DNA of 64,000 nt from CAXQZU01 sp964228555 (GTDB lineage: Bacteria > Planctomycetota > PLA2 > JAEUHO01). Under the pieces are notes generated by a model. The model was not told the DNA's origin. It searched no databases and saw nothing but the letters and a program-made list of their open reading frames with translations. The translations under genes and the position numbers were made by a program. The stretch lies in the NCBI GenBank assembly GCA_964228555.1, contig CAXQZU010000052.1, forward strand, positions 62,001 to 126,000, written 5' to 3'. Shown piece after piece: positions 32,114-40,497 of this stretch. Every line of letters starts with the position of its first letter. Position 1 is the first letter of the stretch.

Positions 32114-34585
32114 CTAGCCGCGGGGACGCGCCGAGCGGCGCGCCGGCGGCGGCGCAGTCGTCGCGCCACGCGGGCGCGACGCCGTGGTGCCGCGGCCCCG
32201 CACCGGCGAGGGTGCCGTGCGCGCGGCCGGCAGCAAGGCTGCGAGCACGTTCTGCCGGGCCTCGCTCGTGAGCACGATCTCGAGGCCCTCGCGCACCCCC
32301 ACCGGCAGGCGCGCGAGGTCCTTGCGGTTGGCTGCCGGCAGCAGCACGGTGCGCACGCCGGCGCGGTGCGCCGCCAGCACCTTCTCCTTGATGCCGCCCA
32401 CCGGCAGCACGCGCCCCTTGAGCGTGATCTCGCCGGTCATCGCGAGGTCGGCGCGCACGGGCCGGCCGCTGTAGAGGCTGGCCAGGCAGGTGGCGATCGT
32501 GACGCCGGCGCTGGGACCGTCCTTCGGCGTGGCGCCGGCGGGCACGTGCAGGTGCACGTCGTGGCGCCGGAACGCCTCGGGATCGATGCCCAGCGAGGCC
32601 GCCTGCGAGCGGAGCCAGGACAGGGCCGCGTCGAAGGACTCGCGCATCACCTCGCCCAGGCGCCCGGTGAGCTTGGCCTGGCCCGTGCCCGCCACCAGCG
32701 TGGCCTCGATGGGCAGGATGTCGCCGCCCGCCGGCGTCCAGGCCAGGCCCAGCGCCACGCCCACCTGCGCGACGCGCAGGCGCTCGGTGGCCTCGAAGGG
32801 CGCGGCGCCCAGCAGGCGCTCCAGGTCACGGGCCCGCACGCGCAACGGCCGCGTGCGCGCGCCGGAGGCGGCGCAGGCCACCTCCACCGCGCGCTGGCGG
32901 CCGTGGGCCGCCCGCCGCCGCTGCAGGTCACGCACGCCGGCCTCGCGCGTGTAGCCCTCCACCAGCGCAGCCAGCGCCGCGTCGTCCAGCACGAGGTCGC
33001 GGGCGGCGAGCCCGTGCTCGTGCCGCACGCGCGGCACGAGGTGCTGGCGCGCGATGGCCACCTTCTCCTGCAGCGTGTAGCCCGAGAGGCTGACGACCTC
33101 CATGCGGTCGCGCAGCGGGCCCGGGATGTCCTCCAGCACGTTGGCGGTGGCCACGAAGAACACGCGCGAGAGGTCGAAGGGCAGGTCGAGGTAGTGGTCG
33201 AGGAAGGCCCCGTTCTGCTCCGGGTCCAGCACCTCGAGCATGGCGCTGCTGGGATCGCCGCGCGCGTCCGAGCCCATCTTGTCGATCTCGTCGAGCACGA
33301 ACACCGCGTCGCGCGCCGCGGCGCGCTTGAGGCCCTGCAGCACCTTGCCGGGCATCGCGCCCACGTAGGTGCGGCGGTGGCCCTTCACCTCGGCCTCGTC
33401 GCGCATCCCGCCCACCGAGACGCGCACGAAGGGCCGCCCCAGCGCCTCCGCGATGCTGCGGCCCAGGCTGGTCTTGCCCACCCCGGGAGGGCCGGCCAGG
33501 CACAGGATGGGACCGCGCGGGTCGTCCTTGAGGCGCCGCACCGCGAGGAACTGCAGGATGCGCTCCTTCACCTCCTCGAGGCCGGCGTGGTCGCGGTCGA
33601 GGATGGCGCGCGCACGGGCCAGGTCCACGGGCGGCCGCGCGGGCAGCGCCCAGGGCAGGTCGAGGATCCACGCCACGTAGGTACGCGCCACGTGGTACTC
33701 GCTGGATGCCGCCGGCATGCCCGCCATGCGGTCGAGCTCGCGCGTGGCGGCCTTGCGCGCCTCGTCGGTGAGCGGCGCCTCGGCCACGCGCGCGCGCAGG
33801 CCCGCCACCTCGGCCTCGCCGTCGGCGTCCATGCCCAGCTCGTGGCGGATGGTCTGGAGCTGCGCGCGCAGGATGTGCTCGCGCTGGCGCGCGTCGAGCC
33901 CGGCCCGCGTCTTGCGCGCCACGTCGCCTTCCACCTGCGCGCGGGCGAGGTGCTCCTGCAGCACCTCTTCCACCAGCTGCAGGCGCTCGCGCACGCCCTC
34001 GGTGCCCACGATGCGGCGCTTGACCTCGACGGGGAAGCCCAGGTGCGCCGCGATGAGGTCCGCGAGGCGGCCGCCGCCGGCGATGTTCATGCGCAGCACG
34101 TTGACCATCTCGGGCGGCAGGCCCGTCTCGGCCTTCACCAGCGCGTCCACCATCTCCATGCAGCGGTAGATGAGGCCATCGATCTCGCTGCCACGCGGCT
34201 CGCGCTCCTCCAGCGCCTCCACCGAGAGCTTGAGCCAGGGCTCGCTCTGCAGCACCTCGCGCAGCCGGATGCGCCGCAGGCCCTGGAACACCACCTGGAC
34301 GGTGTCGTTGGGCATGCGCATGCGGTGGATCACGCGGCAGGCCACGCCCACGGGCAGCAGGTCGGCCGCCTCGACCGCATCCTGCGCCTCGGGATCGCGC
34401 GGGAAGAAGACGGCCACCAGCGCACTCTCGCCCTCGTGGGCCGCGATCATGCGCAGGCTGCGCGGGCGGTTGACCTGCACCGAGACCACGTCCAGCGGGA
34501 ACACCACCGTGCTGAACAGGCACAGCCCGGGCAGCTCGCCCGGGATGGGCAGCGCGGAGAGCGGCGGTTGCGGGACCTCGGCCAT
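32114..34585 (-). CDS. lon: ATP-dependent protease Lon
   Basis: An 823-residue cytoplasmic AAA+ serine protease for misfolded and regulatory proteins. The order is N-terminal substrate-binding domain (LCLFSTVVFPLDVVSVQV), AAA+ module with Walker A GPPGVGKTSLG and Walker B VFVLDEIDKMG, sensor TANVLEDIPGPLRDRME, then the protease domain. The catalytic dyad is S692 in PKDGPSAG and K733 in GGIKEKVLAA. The last ~35 residues are a basic Pro/Arg/Thr tail not typical of Lon. It is divergent from the methyltransferase gene. No heat-shock operator was recognised upstream. Confidence 0.96.
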   Translation of the reverse strand: MAEVPQPPLSALPIPGELPGLCLFSTVVFPLDVVSVQVNRPRSLRMIAAHEGESALVAVFFPRDPEAQDAVEAADLLPVGVACRVIHRMRMPNDTVQVVFQGLRRIRLREVLQSEPWLKLSVEALEEREPRGSEIDGLIYRCMEMVDALVKAETGLPPEMVNVLRMNIAGGGRLADLIAAHLGFPVEVKRRIVGTEGVRERLQLVEEVLQEHLARAQVEGDVARKTRAGLDARQREHILRAQLQTIRHELGMDADGEAEVAGLRARVAEAPLTDEARKAATRELDRMAGMPAASSEYHVARTYVAWILDLPWALPARPPVDLARARAILDRDHAGLEEVKERILQFLAVRRLKDDPRGPILCLAGPPGVGKTSLGRSIAEALGRPFVRVSVGGMRDEAEVKGHRRTYVGAMPGKVLQGLKRAAARDAVFVLDEIDKMGSDARGDPSSAMLEVLDPEQNGAFLDHYLDLPFDLSRVFFVATANVLEDIPGPLRDRMEVVSLSGYTLQEKVAIARQHLVPRVRHEHGLAARDLVLDDAALAALVEGYTREAGVRDLQRRRAAHGRQRAVEVACAASGARTRPLRVRARDLERLLGAAPFEATERLRVAQVGVALGLAWTPAGGDILPIEATLVAGTGQAKLTGRLGEVMRESFDAALSWLRSQAASLGIDPEAFRRHDVHLHVPAGATPKDGPSAGVTIATCLASLYSGRPVRADLAMTGEITLKGRVLPVGGIKEKVLAAHRAGVRTVLLPAANRKDLARLPVGVREGLEIVLTSEARQNVLAALLPAARTAPSPVRGRGTTASRPRGATTAPPPARRSARPRG

Positions 34586-34635
34586 GGGCGCGATCCTACG
34601 GCAGTGCCTCGCCGCAGGCGGGGTAAGACGGGCGC

Positions 34636-35823
34636 GTGCCCGACCGACTGCCCGAGCATGCTGCCGCGCTGTGGACCTCGTCCAGGGGCGAGCGCCTGCT
34701 GGCCGCGGCGCGCGAGGTGCGCACGCTCGAGGCCCTGCGCCGTCCTGCGGCGCTCGCGTCGCTGGGCTCGCGCGAGGACGTGCGGCTGGCGCTGATGCAG
34801 GACGGCTGGCGCCAGCGCGCGGCCGGGAAGGTGCCGCACGCCGAGCGCCTGCTGTTCACCGGCGAGGCGCTCGAGCAGGCCAGCGCCTGGCCCGTGGCGC
34901 TGGAGCGGGCCGGACGGCTGGGCCTCGCCGCGGGCGCCTGCGTGGCCGACCTGTGTGCCGGCATCGGCCTGGATGCGCTGGCGGCCGCCACGCACGGCCT
35001 GCGCGTGGTGGCCGTGGAGCGCGATGCCACGCGCGCCCGGCTGCTGGCCTGGAACGCACAGGCGCTGGGCCTCGACGCGCGCGTCGAGGTGCGCTGCGCG
35101 GACGTGGAGGAGGATGCGCCCGAGGCCGACGCCGCATTCCTCGATCCCGACCGCCGTGCCGGGGGCACGCGCACGCGGGATGCGGCGCAGTTCGCGCCGG
35201 CGCTGGGCACCTGGGACGCGTTGCTGTCGCGCTACGGGCGCGCCCTCGTGAAGGTGGCGCCCGGCGGGCCCTCGCCCGCGCCGGAGCGTGCGAGCGAGGT
35301 GGTGACGCTGGAGGGCGAGGCCCGCGAGCGGCGCCTGCTCTGGCGTGGCTTCGAGCACGCCCCGCACCGCTGCGCCGTGGCCCTGCCCGGCGGCCAGCGC
35401 GTGGCGGGCCACGGGATCGCGTGGCCCGCGGCGCGCGAGCCCAAGGCCGGCGACTGGCTGCTGGACCCCGACCCGTCGCTGACCTTGGCCGGCGTCGTGG
35501 GCGAGGCGTGCGCGTCCCACGGGCTGGCGCCCATCCACCCGCGCATCGCCTGCCTGCTGGGCACGCGCCCCCAGCCCGCGCTGGCCGGCACCTGGCTGGA
35601 GGTGCTGGAGGTGCTGGCCCCCTCGCGGCCGGCCCTGCAGGACTGGGTGCGCACGCACGGCATCGGCTGGCTGGAAGTGCGCTGCCGCGGCGTGGCCGAC
35701 GACGCCGAGGCCTGGCGCAGGCGCTTGCGCCTCGCGGGCCCGGCAGCGGGCACCCTGCTGTTCACGCGCGGTCCCGACGACCGCTGGCTGGCCCTGGCGA
35801 CGCGCCGGGCGCCCCCGGCCTAG
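34636..35823 (+). CDS. class I SAM-dependent methyltransferase with THUMP-like C-terminal domain
   Basis: A 395-residue protein. Residues about 95-190 hold a Rossmann methyltransferase core: VADLCAGIGLDALAAA is the SAM-binding glycine loop, VVAVERDATRARLLAWNAQALGL the second motif, and AAFLDPDRRAGGTR the catalytic-site motif. The C-terminal part (AGTWLEVLEVLAPSRPALQDWVRTHG ... WLEVRCRGV) corresponds to the THUMP-like/PG_1098 ferredoxin-like domain seen in this family. The substrate is unproven; RNA is likely by analogy. The start is GTG. It is divergent from lon with a 50-base gap. Confidence 0.85.
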   Translation: MPDRLPEHAAALWTSSRGERLLAAAREVRTLEALRRPAALASLGSREDVRLALMQDGWRQRAAGKVPHAERLLFTGEALEQASAWPVALERAGRLGLAAGACVADLCAGIGLDALAAATHGLRVVAVERDATRARLLAWNAQALGLDARVEVRCADVEEDAPEADAAFLDPDRRAGGTRTRDAAQFAPALGTWDALLSRYGRALVKVAPGGPSPAPERASEVVTLEGEARERRLLWRGFEHAPHRCAVALPGGQRVAGHGIAWPAAREPKAGDWLLDPDPSLTLAGVVGEACASHGLAPIHPRIACLLGTRPQPALAGTWLEVLEVLAPSRPALQDWVRTHGIGWLEVRCRGVADDAEAWRRRLRLAGPAAGTLLFTRGPDDRWLALATRRAPPA

Positions 35824-35850
35824 CGCGGCCCGCCGCGGCCGCGCGAGCCG

Positions 35851-36417
35851 CTAGCGCTTCCAGCCCGGCGCGCTGCCCGTGCCCAGGTGCATCGGCTCGG
35901 TGCTGCGCGGCAGCATGCCGCGCTCGCGCCGGAAGGCGTCCGACACGCCTTGCGAGGCGAAGGCCATCTCGATGCGGGCACGGATCACGTTCTCGAGCTC
36001 GTTCACGCGCACGGCATCCCCCCAGCTGGCGGCCACCGGGTTGCTGGGCTCGGTCATGTTGAGGTTGGGCTGGCGCAGCACGTTGACCTCGGCGGTCCAG
36101 TAGGCCGGCCGCGCCGGGTCCTGCTTGATGCGCACGGTGGCCTTGTCGCGGTGCCCCTGGCCGCTGAACGGCGCCAGCGACAGCTTGTGGCGCGAGACCA
36201 CGAGGCCCTGGGCCTCCGAGGACTCGGTGGTGTCCGGCGTGAAGCCCTGGTGGCGCAGAGCCTCGTGCGCGGCGGCCCACACCATCCCGATGTCCGGGGC
36301 AGGGAAGGCCTCGCTGGTGAGGCCGGTGGGGTCGCCCTTGCTGGCCTGGCAGCCCGGCAGCAGCAGGGCGCCCAGCGCCACGAGGGGGAGCGTCAGGAGC
36401 AGGCGTGCGTGCTTCAT
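35851..36417 (-). CDS. small lipoprotein of unknown function
   Basis: A 188-residue protein with a lipoprotein signal (ARLLLTLPLVALGALLLPGC then QASKGD). The mature part has the layout strand, strand, helix of a small alpha/beta domain (DIGMVWAAAHEALRHQGFTPD ... GLVVSRHKLSL ... YWTAEVNVLRQPN). It is followed by a helical segment rich in charged residues (VNELENVIRARIEMAFASQG). No family was recognised. It is convergent with the methyltransferase gene and divergent from the fasciclin gene. Confidence 0.65.
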   Translation of the reverse strand: MKHARLLLTLPLVALGALLLPGCQASKGDPTGLTSEAFPAPDIGMVWAAAHEALRHQGFTPDTTESSEAQGLVVSRHKLSLAPFSGQGHRDKATVRIKQDPARPAYWTAEVNVLRQPNLNMTEPSNPVAASWGDAVRVNELENVIRARIEMAFASQGVSDAFRRERGMLPRSTEPMHLGTGSAPGWKR

Positions 36418-36623
36418 CCCCGCAGGGTGGGCGCCAGCCGTCACGGTGGGGTCATCTTCCCGGGTGGCCGGGCTGGGGTGCGCTTTGTATAGATTTTTTC
36501 TTGGAAACTTTCCCTCCCCCCGGGCATCATTCCCGATGGAGGGCGTACCTCCACCCCACCGGCCGGTGCGGGGAGCCCCGTAGGGGCCAGCCCGACGGCC
36601 CTCGATCCCAAGGACAGAGCCCC
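36418..36623. promoter_or_regulatory. divergent intergenic region with AT-rich core and paired palindromes
   Basis: It separates the minus-strand lipoprotein from the plus-strand fasciclin gene. An AT-rich stretch at 36485-36513, rare in this GC-rich sequence, is the likely promoter zone in one or both directions; no clean -35/-10 pair was found. At 36557-36580 two palindromes abut: CACCGGCCGGTG (12 bp, perfect) and CGGGG-AG-CCCCG. They would lie in the 5' leader of the fasciclin mRNA. Confidence 0.4.
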
Positions 36624-37541
36624 ATGAAGCGATTCTCCGCCCCCCTGTGCCTGGCCGTGCTGGCTGGCGCACTCACGACCTTCGGTGGCCACGGCCCCGT
36701 GGCCATGGCGAAGGAAGTGCCCGCCAAGACGGCCGACATCGTCGACACGGCCGTGGCCGCCGGTGCCTTCAAGACGCTGGTCACGGCCGTGCAGGCCGCC
36801 GGCCTGGTCGAGACCCTCAAGGGCCCCGGCCCGTTCACGGTGTTCGCGCCCAGCGACGAGGCCTTCGCCAAGGTGCCGGCCGACGTGCTGCAGGGCCTGC
36901 TGGCCGACAAGGCCAAGCTCACGCAGGTTCTCACCTACCACGTGGTGGCCGGCAAGGTCATGGCCGCGGACGCAGCCAAGGTGGCCTGGGCGCCCACGGT
37001 GCAGGGCAGCGACCTGCGCGTGACGCAGCAGGGCGGCGGCGTGCAGGTGGACGGCGCCAACGTCGTCAAGGCCGACATCGCCTGCAGCAACGGCGTGATC
37101 CATGTGATCGACCGCGTGATCCTGCCCCGCCAGGACATCGTGGGCACCGCCGTGGCAGCCAAGTCCTTCGGCACGCTGGTGGCCGCAGTGCAGGCGGCGG
37201 GCCTCGTCGAGGCGCTCCAGGCCAAGGGCCCCTTCACGGTGTTCGCGCCCAACGACGCCGCCTTCGCGGCGCTGCCCGCCGGCACGGTGGAGGGCCTGCT
37301 GAAGGACAAGCCGGCCCTGGCGCGCGTGCTCACCTATCACGTGCTGCCCACGCGCGTCCTGTCGACGGACCTCGCGGAGGGCGCGGTGGAGGTCAAGACG
37401 CTGGCTGGCGCCACGCTGAAGGTGACCAAGGCCAAGGACGGCTCCGTGACCGTCAACGGCACGAAGGTGGTCGCGGCCGACGTGCTGGCCAGCAACGGCG
37501 TGATCCACGTCCTCGAGGGCGTGGTGCTGCCGCCCCAGTGA
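36624..37541 (+). CDS. secreted protein with two fasciclin (FAS1) domains
   Basis: A 305-residue protein with a signal peptide (APLCLAVLAGALTTFGGHGPVAMA) followed by two FAS1 domains of ~135 residues each. Each has the FAS1 signatures: GPFTVFAPSDEAFAKVPADV with LTYHVVAGKV and NGVIHVIDRVILP in the first, GPFTVFAPNDAAFAALPAGT with LTYHVLPTRVL and NGVIHVLEGVVLP in the second. FAS1 domains mediate cell-surface and matrix adhesion. The two domains are very similar, implying a recent internal duplication. The start at 36624 is set by the signal peptide; AAGGA lies a little far upstream. A CarH-like regulator follows on the same strand. Confidence 0.92.
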   Translation: MKRFSAPLCLAVLAGALTTFGGHGPVAMAKEVPAKTADIVDTAVAAGAFKTLVTAVQAAGLVETLKGPGPFTVFAPSDEAFAKVPADVLQGLLADKAKLTQVLTYHVVAGKVMAADAAKVAWAPTVQGSDLRVTQQGGGVQVDGANVVKADIACSNGVIHVIDRVILPRQDIVGTAVAAKSFGTLVAAVQAAGLVEALQAKGPFTVFAPNDAAFAALPAGTVEGLLKDKPALARVLTYHVLPTRVLSTDLAEGAVEVKTLAGATLKVTKAKDGSVTVNGTKVVAADVLASNGVIHVLEGVVLPPQ

Positions 37542-37560
37542 CCCGACGCCCTGCCCCGGG

Positions 37561-37588
37561 GCGCCGCCTGCCTCCCGGCCGGCGGCGC
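37561..37588 (+). terminator. hairpin after the fasciclin gene
   Basis: GCGCCGCC and GGCGGCGC (8-bp perfect arms) flank a 12-base loop, 20 bases after the fasciclin stop and before the CarH-like gene. There is no T-run. Confidence 0.4.
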
Positions 37589-37633
37589 TCCGCACTCCCT
37601 GTCCACCCGACGGACGACAATCCCGGAGATGCC

Positions 37634-38548
37634 ATGAAGCGCAGTGCCCCTTCCTCGCCTGAGACCCTCGACGATGGCCTGAGCATCGGTGACCTGGCCG
37701 AGGCTACGGGCATCACCGAGGCCACGCTGCGCGCGTGGGAGAAGCGCTACGGCCGGCCCGAGGCCGTGCGCAGGCCCAGCGGCCACCGCCGCTACCGGCC
37801 GGAGGACGTGACGTGGCTGCGCCGCGTGGCCGAGGCCTTGGCGCGCGGTGGACGCGCCTCCGAGATCGTGGCCATGGACGAGGCCACGCTGGACCAGTGG
37901 CTGGCCGCGGGCAACCGTGCCGCCGAGACCAACGAGCTGGTCGAGCGCATGCTGGAGTGGGTGCGCGACTTCGACGGGCCGCGCCTGCGCCGCTCGCTGC
38001 GCGAGGCCTGGAACCGCATGGAGCCGCTGCCGTTCCTGCGCGACCGCCTGGCCCCGCTGATGGAGGCGGTGGGCCGCGAGTGGGCCGACGGCAAGCTGGA
38101 GATCCGCCACGAGCATTTCCTCACGGAAGTGGTCGAGGACCTGCTGCGCACCCTGCGCGACCGCATGGGCGAGCTGGCCACCGGCCCGCTGGTGGTGCTG
38201 GCGACGTTGCCCGAGGAGCGCCACGGCATGGGCCTGCAGACCGCCGCCATCGGCGTGGTCGCGGGCGGCGGGCGCGTGCGCCTCCTGGGCACCGACACCC
38301 CCATCGACGAGATCGTGAAGACGGCGGTCGAGGCGCATGCCGGCGGCGTGGCAATCAGCGTGAGCCTGGCCCACGGCGGCGTGGCCACCGACCGCGTGCT
38401 GGCCGAGCTGCGCAAGCGGCTGCCGCCCGAGGTGCGCATGGCGGTAGGCGGCGAGGGCATGCGCGGGCCGCGCCGCACGCCGCCGGGCATCACGAAGATT
38501 TCCGACCTGGCCGACATCGCGCCGTGGGTGGCATCCATCGACGCCTAG
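37634..38548 (+). CDS. MerR-family, cobalamin-binding regulator (CarH/LitR-like photoreceptor)
   Basis: A 304-residue protein with three parts. A MerR-type DNA-binding head (SIGDLAEATGITEATLRAWEKRYG, then RRPSGHRRYRPEDVTWLRRV) occupies residues ~16-75. A helical B12 cap domain follows, then a Rossmann-like B12-binding domain. The light-sensing CarH motif W-x9-EH is intact (W150, E160, H161). The lower axial histidine is likely H197 in PEERHGMGL, 36 residues after H161, close to the 35 in Thermus CarH. CarH proteins use adenosylcobalamin to repress in the dark and release DNA in light, usually over carotenoid genes. None are in this window; the nearest candidate target is the gene itself. Confidence 0.88.
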   Translation: MKRSAPSSPETLDDGLSIGDLAEATGITEATLRAWEKRYGRPEAVRRPSGHRRYRPEDVTWLRRVAEALARGGRASEIVAMDEATLDQWLAAGNRAAETNELVERMLEWVRDFDGPRLRRSLREAWNRMEPLPFLRDRLAPLMEAVGREWADGKLEIRHEHFLTEVVEDLLRTLRDRMGELATGPLVVLATLPEERHGMGLQTAAIGVVAGGGRVRLLGTDTPIDEIVKTAVEAHAGGVAISVSLAHGGVATDRVLAELRKRLPPEVRMAVGGEGMRGPRRTPPGITKISDLADIAPWVASIDA

Positions 38549-38561
38549 GCGTGGCCCGACG

Positions 38562-38580
38562 GCCGCCCTCCGTGGGCGGC
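38562..38580. terminator. hairpin between convergent genes
   Basis: GCCGCCC and GGGCGGC (7-bp arms, 5-base loop) lie in the 31-base space between the convergent CarH-like and dppC-like stops, so it may serve both. Confidence 0.45.
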
Positions 38581-39449
38581 TAGCGCGAGCGCGGGTCCAG
38601 CGCGCGCCGCAGCCCGTCCCCCAGCAGGTTGAAGCCCAGCACGGTGGCCGCGATGGCCAGTCCGGGCGGCAGCACCACCCACTGCTCGGCGCTGGCGATC
38701 TGGCTGCGTGCGGCGCCCAGCATCACGCCCCACTCGGGAACGCGCGCCTCCGGGCCCAGCCCGAGGAAGCTCAGCCCTGCCGCCGTCAGGATGGCGTTGC
38801 CCACGCCCAGCGTGGAGAGCACGAGGATGGGCGCGAGGCAGGCGGGCATGACGTGGCGCCACAGGATGCGCGAGGTGGGACAGCCCAGCGCCACCGCCGC
38901 CGTGACATAGTCCAGCGGGCGCACCTGCAGCACGCTGGCCCGCACCTGCCGGGCCACGCTGGGCACGCTGACCACCGACACGGCCACAATCACCGGCAGC
39001 ACGCGCTCGAAGGTGCTGCGCGCCGTCTCGCGGTCGAAGAGCGTGGCGATGGCGATGGCCAGCACCACGCTGGGGAACGCCAGCAGCACGTCGGTGACGC
39101 GCATCAGCCAGCCGTCCACGCGCCCGCCCCACCAGCCCGCGGCCAGGCCCGCGGGCACGCCCACCAGCAGCGCACAGGCCACCGCCAGCAAGCCGGTGAG
39201 CAACGAGAGCCGTGCCCCGTGGACGAGGCGGCTGAACACGTCGTAGCCCGAGCTGTCCGTCCCCAGCCAGTGCTGGGCGCTGGGCGGCGTGCGCAGGTCG
39301 CTGGACAGGCCCGGGTCGCGCTCCTTGGGGCCCCACGGCGAGAGTCCCGCCAGCAGGGCCATCAGCACCACGACGCCGACCAGCACGAGGCCTACGCGCG
39401 CCCCGCGGTCATCCCACAGCCGTCGCCAGGCGCTGCGCCGCGTGCTCAT
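38580..39449 (-). CDS. peptide-type ABC transporter permease (DppC/OppC-like)
   Basis: A 289-residue inner-membrane permease. It has the DppC layout: an N-terminal membrane helix (VGLVLVGVVVLMALLAG), a periplasmic segment with HWLGTDSSGYDVFSRLVHGARLSL, then the permease core with the EAA-type loop (VTAAVALGCPTSRILWRHVMPACLAPILV) and GLSFLGLGPEARVPEWGVML. The start overlaps the dppB-like stop by 4 bases. No ATPase genes (DppD/DppF) follow; the downstream neighbour is convergent. Confidence 0.93.
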   Translation of the reverse strand: MSTRRSAWRRLWDDRGARVGLVLVGVVVLMALLAGLSPWGPKERDPGLSSDLRTPPSAQHWLGTDSSGYDVFSRLVHGARLSLLTGLLAVACALLVGVPAGLAAGWWGGRVDGWLMRVTDVLLAFPSVVLAIAIATLFDRETARSTFERVLPVIVAVSVVSVPSVARQVRASVLQVRPLDYVTAAVALGCPTSRILWRHVMPACLAPILVLSTLGVGNAILTAAGLSFLGLGPEARVPEWGVMLGAARSQIASAEQWVVLPPGLAIAATVLGFNLLGDGLRRALDPRSR

Positions 39450-40465
39450 CGCGGCCTCGCCGCCCGCAGGCGCGGGTCGATGGCGTGGTAGAGCAGGTCC
39501 ACCACGAGGTTGACGACCGTGAACACCACGGTGAAGAGCAGCATGGAGGCCGTGATCACCGGGTAGTTGCGCTGGAGCGCAGCATTGACGAGGTGCGTGC
39601 CCATGCCGGGCCAGGCGAAGATGGTCTCGGTGAGCACCGCGCCCGAGAGCAGCGTGCCCAGCTGCAGGCCCGTCACCGTCAGCACGGGGATGAGCGCGTT
39701 GCGGCGCACGTGCCGGCGCACCACCTGCGCCTCCGACAGGCCCTTGGCCCGGGCCGTGGTGACGTAGTCGCGCCCCAGCTCCTCCAGCATGGCGCTGCGC
39801 GTCATGCGGGTGATCACGGCCAGCGGGATCGTGCACAGGGCGAGCGCCGGCAGCACGAGGTGCTGCAGCGCGCGGCCCGCGGCCGCCCACTCGCCGCGCA
39901 GCAGCGACTCGGCCAGCAGGCAGCCCGTGCGGTACGGCACGCCCGGCCCGATCTCGCTGGCCGTCCAGCCGGTGAAGGGCAACCAGTCCAGCCGCACGCC
40001 GAAGAGCAGGATGAGCAGCATGCCGAGCCAGAACACCGGCACCGAGGTGCCGCCCAGCGCCAGCAGCTGCCCCACGAGGTCGGAGAGCCCGCCCGGGCGC
40101 AGGGCCGAGCGCGTGCCCAGCCACGTGCCCACCAGCCAGGCCAGCAGCAGCGCCACCGCAGCCAGCTCCACGGTGGCGGCGAACTTCTGCGCCATCACGG
40201 CGGCCACGGGCTCGCCCGTGAAGAGGTCCTTGCCGAAGTCCAGCCGCACGGCACCGGCGAGGAAGTCGGCGTAGCGCTCCGGCCACGGGCGGTCGAGGCC
40301 CAGCTCGGCGCGGCACGAGGCCAGCGCCGGAGCGGTGGCACGCTGGCCCAGCTTCACGAGGCAGGGATCGCCGGGGAAGGCGCTGACCAGCGCGAACACG
40401 ATCAGCGACACGGCCAGCAGCAGCGGCACGGCCAGCAGCAGGCGGCGGAGCGCGTAGGTGGCCAC
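39446..40465 (-). CDS. peptide-type ABC transporter permease (DppB/OppB-like)
   Basis: A 339-residue inner-membrane permease with the classic start YALRRLLLAVPLLLAVSLIVFALV and the EAA-type loop DYVTTARAKGLSEAQVVRRHVRRNALIPVLT. GTSVPVFWLGMLLILLFGV and a C-terminal helix ending in LLYHAIDPRLR complete the family pattern. The periplasmic segment after helix 1 has an extra Cys pair (PCLVKLG...ASCRAELGLD). It lies 32 bases downstream of the binding-protein gene and overlaps dppC-like by 4 bases. Confidence 0.94.
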   Translation of the reverse strand: MATYALRRLLLAVPLLLAVSLIVFALVSAFPGDPCLVKLGQRATAPALASCRAELGLDRPWPERYADFLAGAVRLDFGKDLFTGEPVAAVMAQKFAATVELAAVALLLAWLVGTWLGTRSALRPGGLSDLVGQLLALGGTSVPVFWLGMLLILLFGVRLDWLPFTGWTASEIGPGVPYRTGCLLAESLLRGEWAAAGRALQHLVLPALALCTIPLAVITRMTRSAMLEELGRDYVTTARAKGLSEAQVVRRHVRRNALIPVLTVTGLQLGTLLSGAVLTETIFAWPGMGTHLVNAALQRNYPVITASMLLFTVVFTVVNLVVDLLYHAIDPRLRAARPR

Positions 40466-40497
40466 GCGCAGAGCCTACGGGAGCGGCGCGCGTCGCC

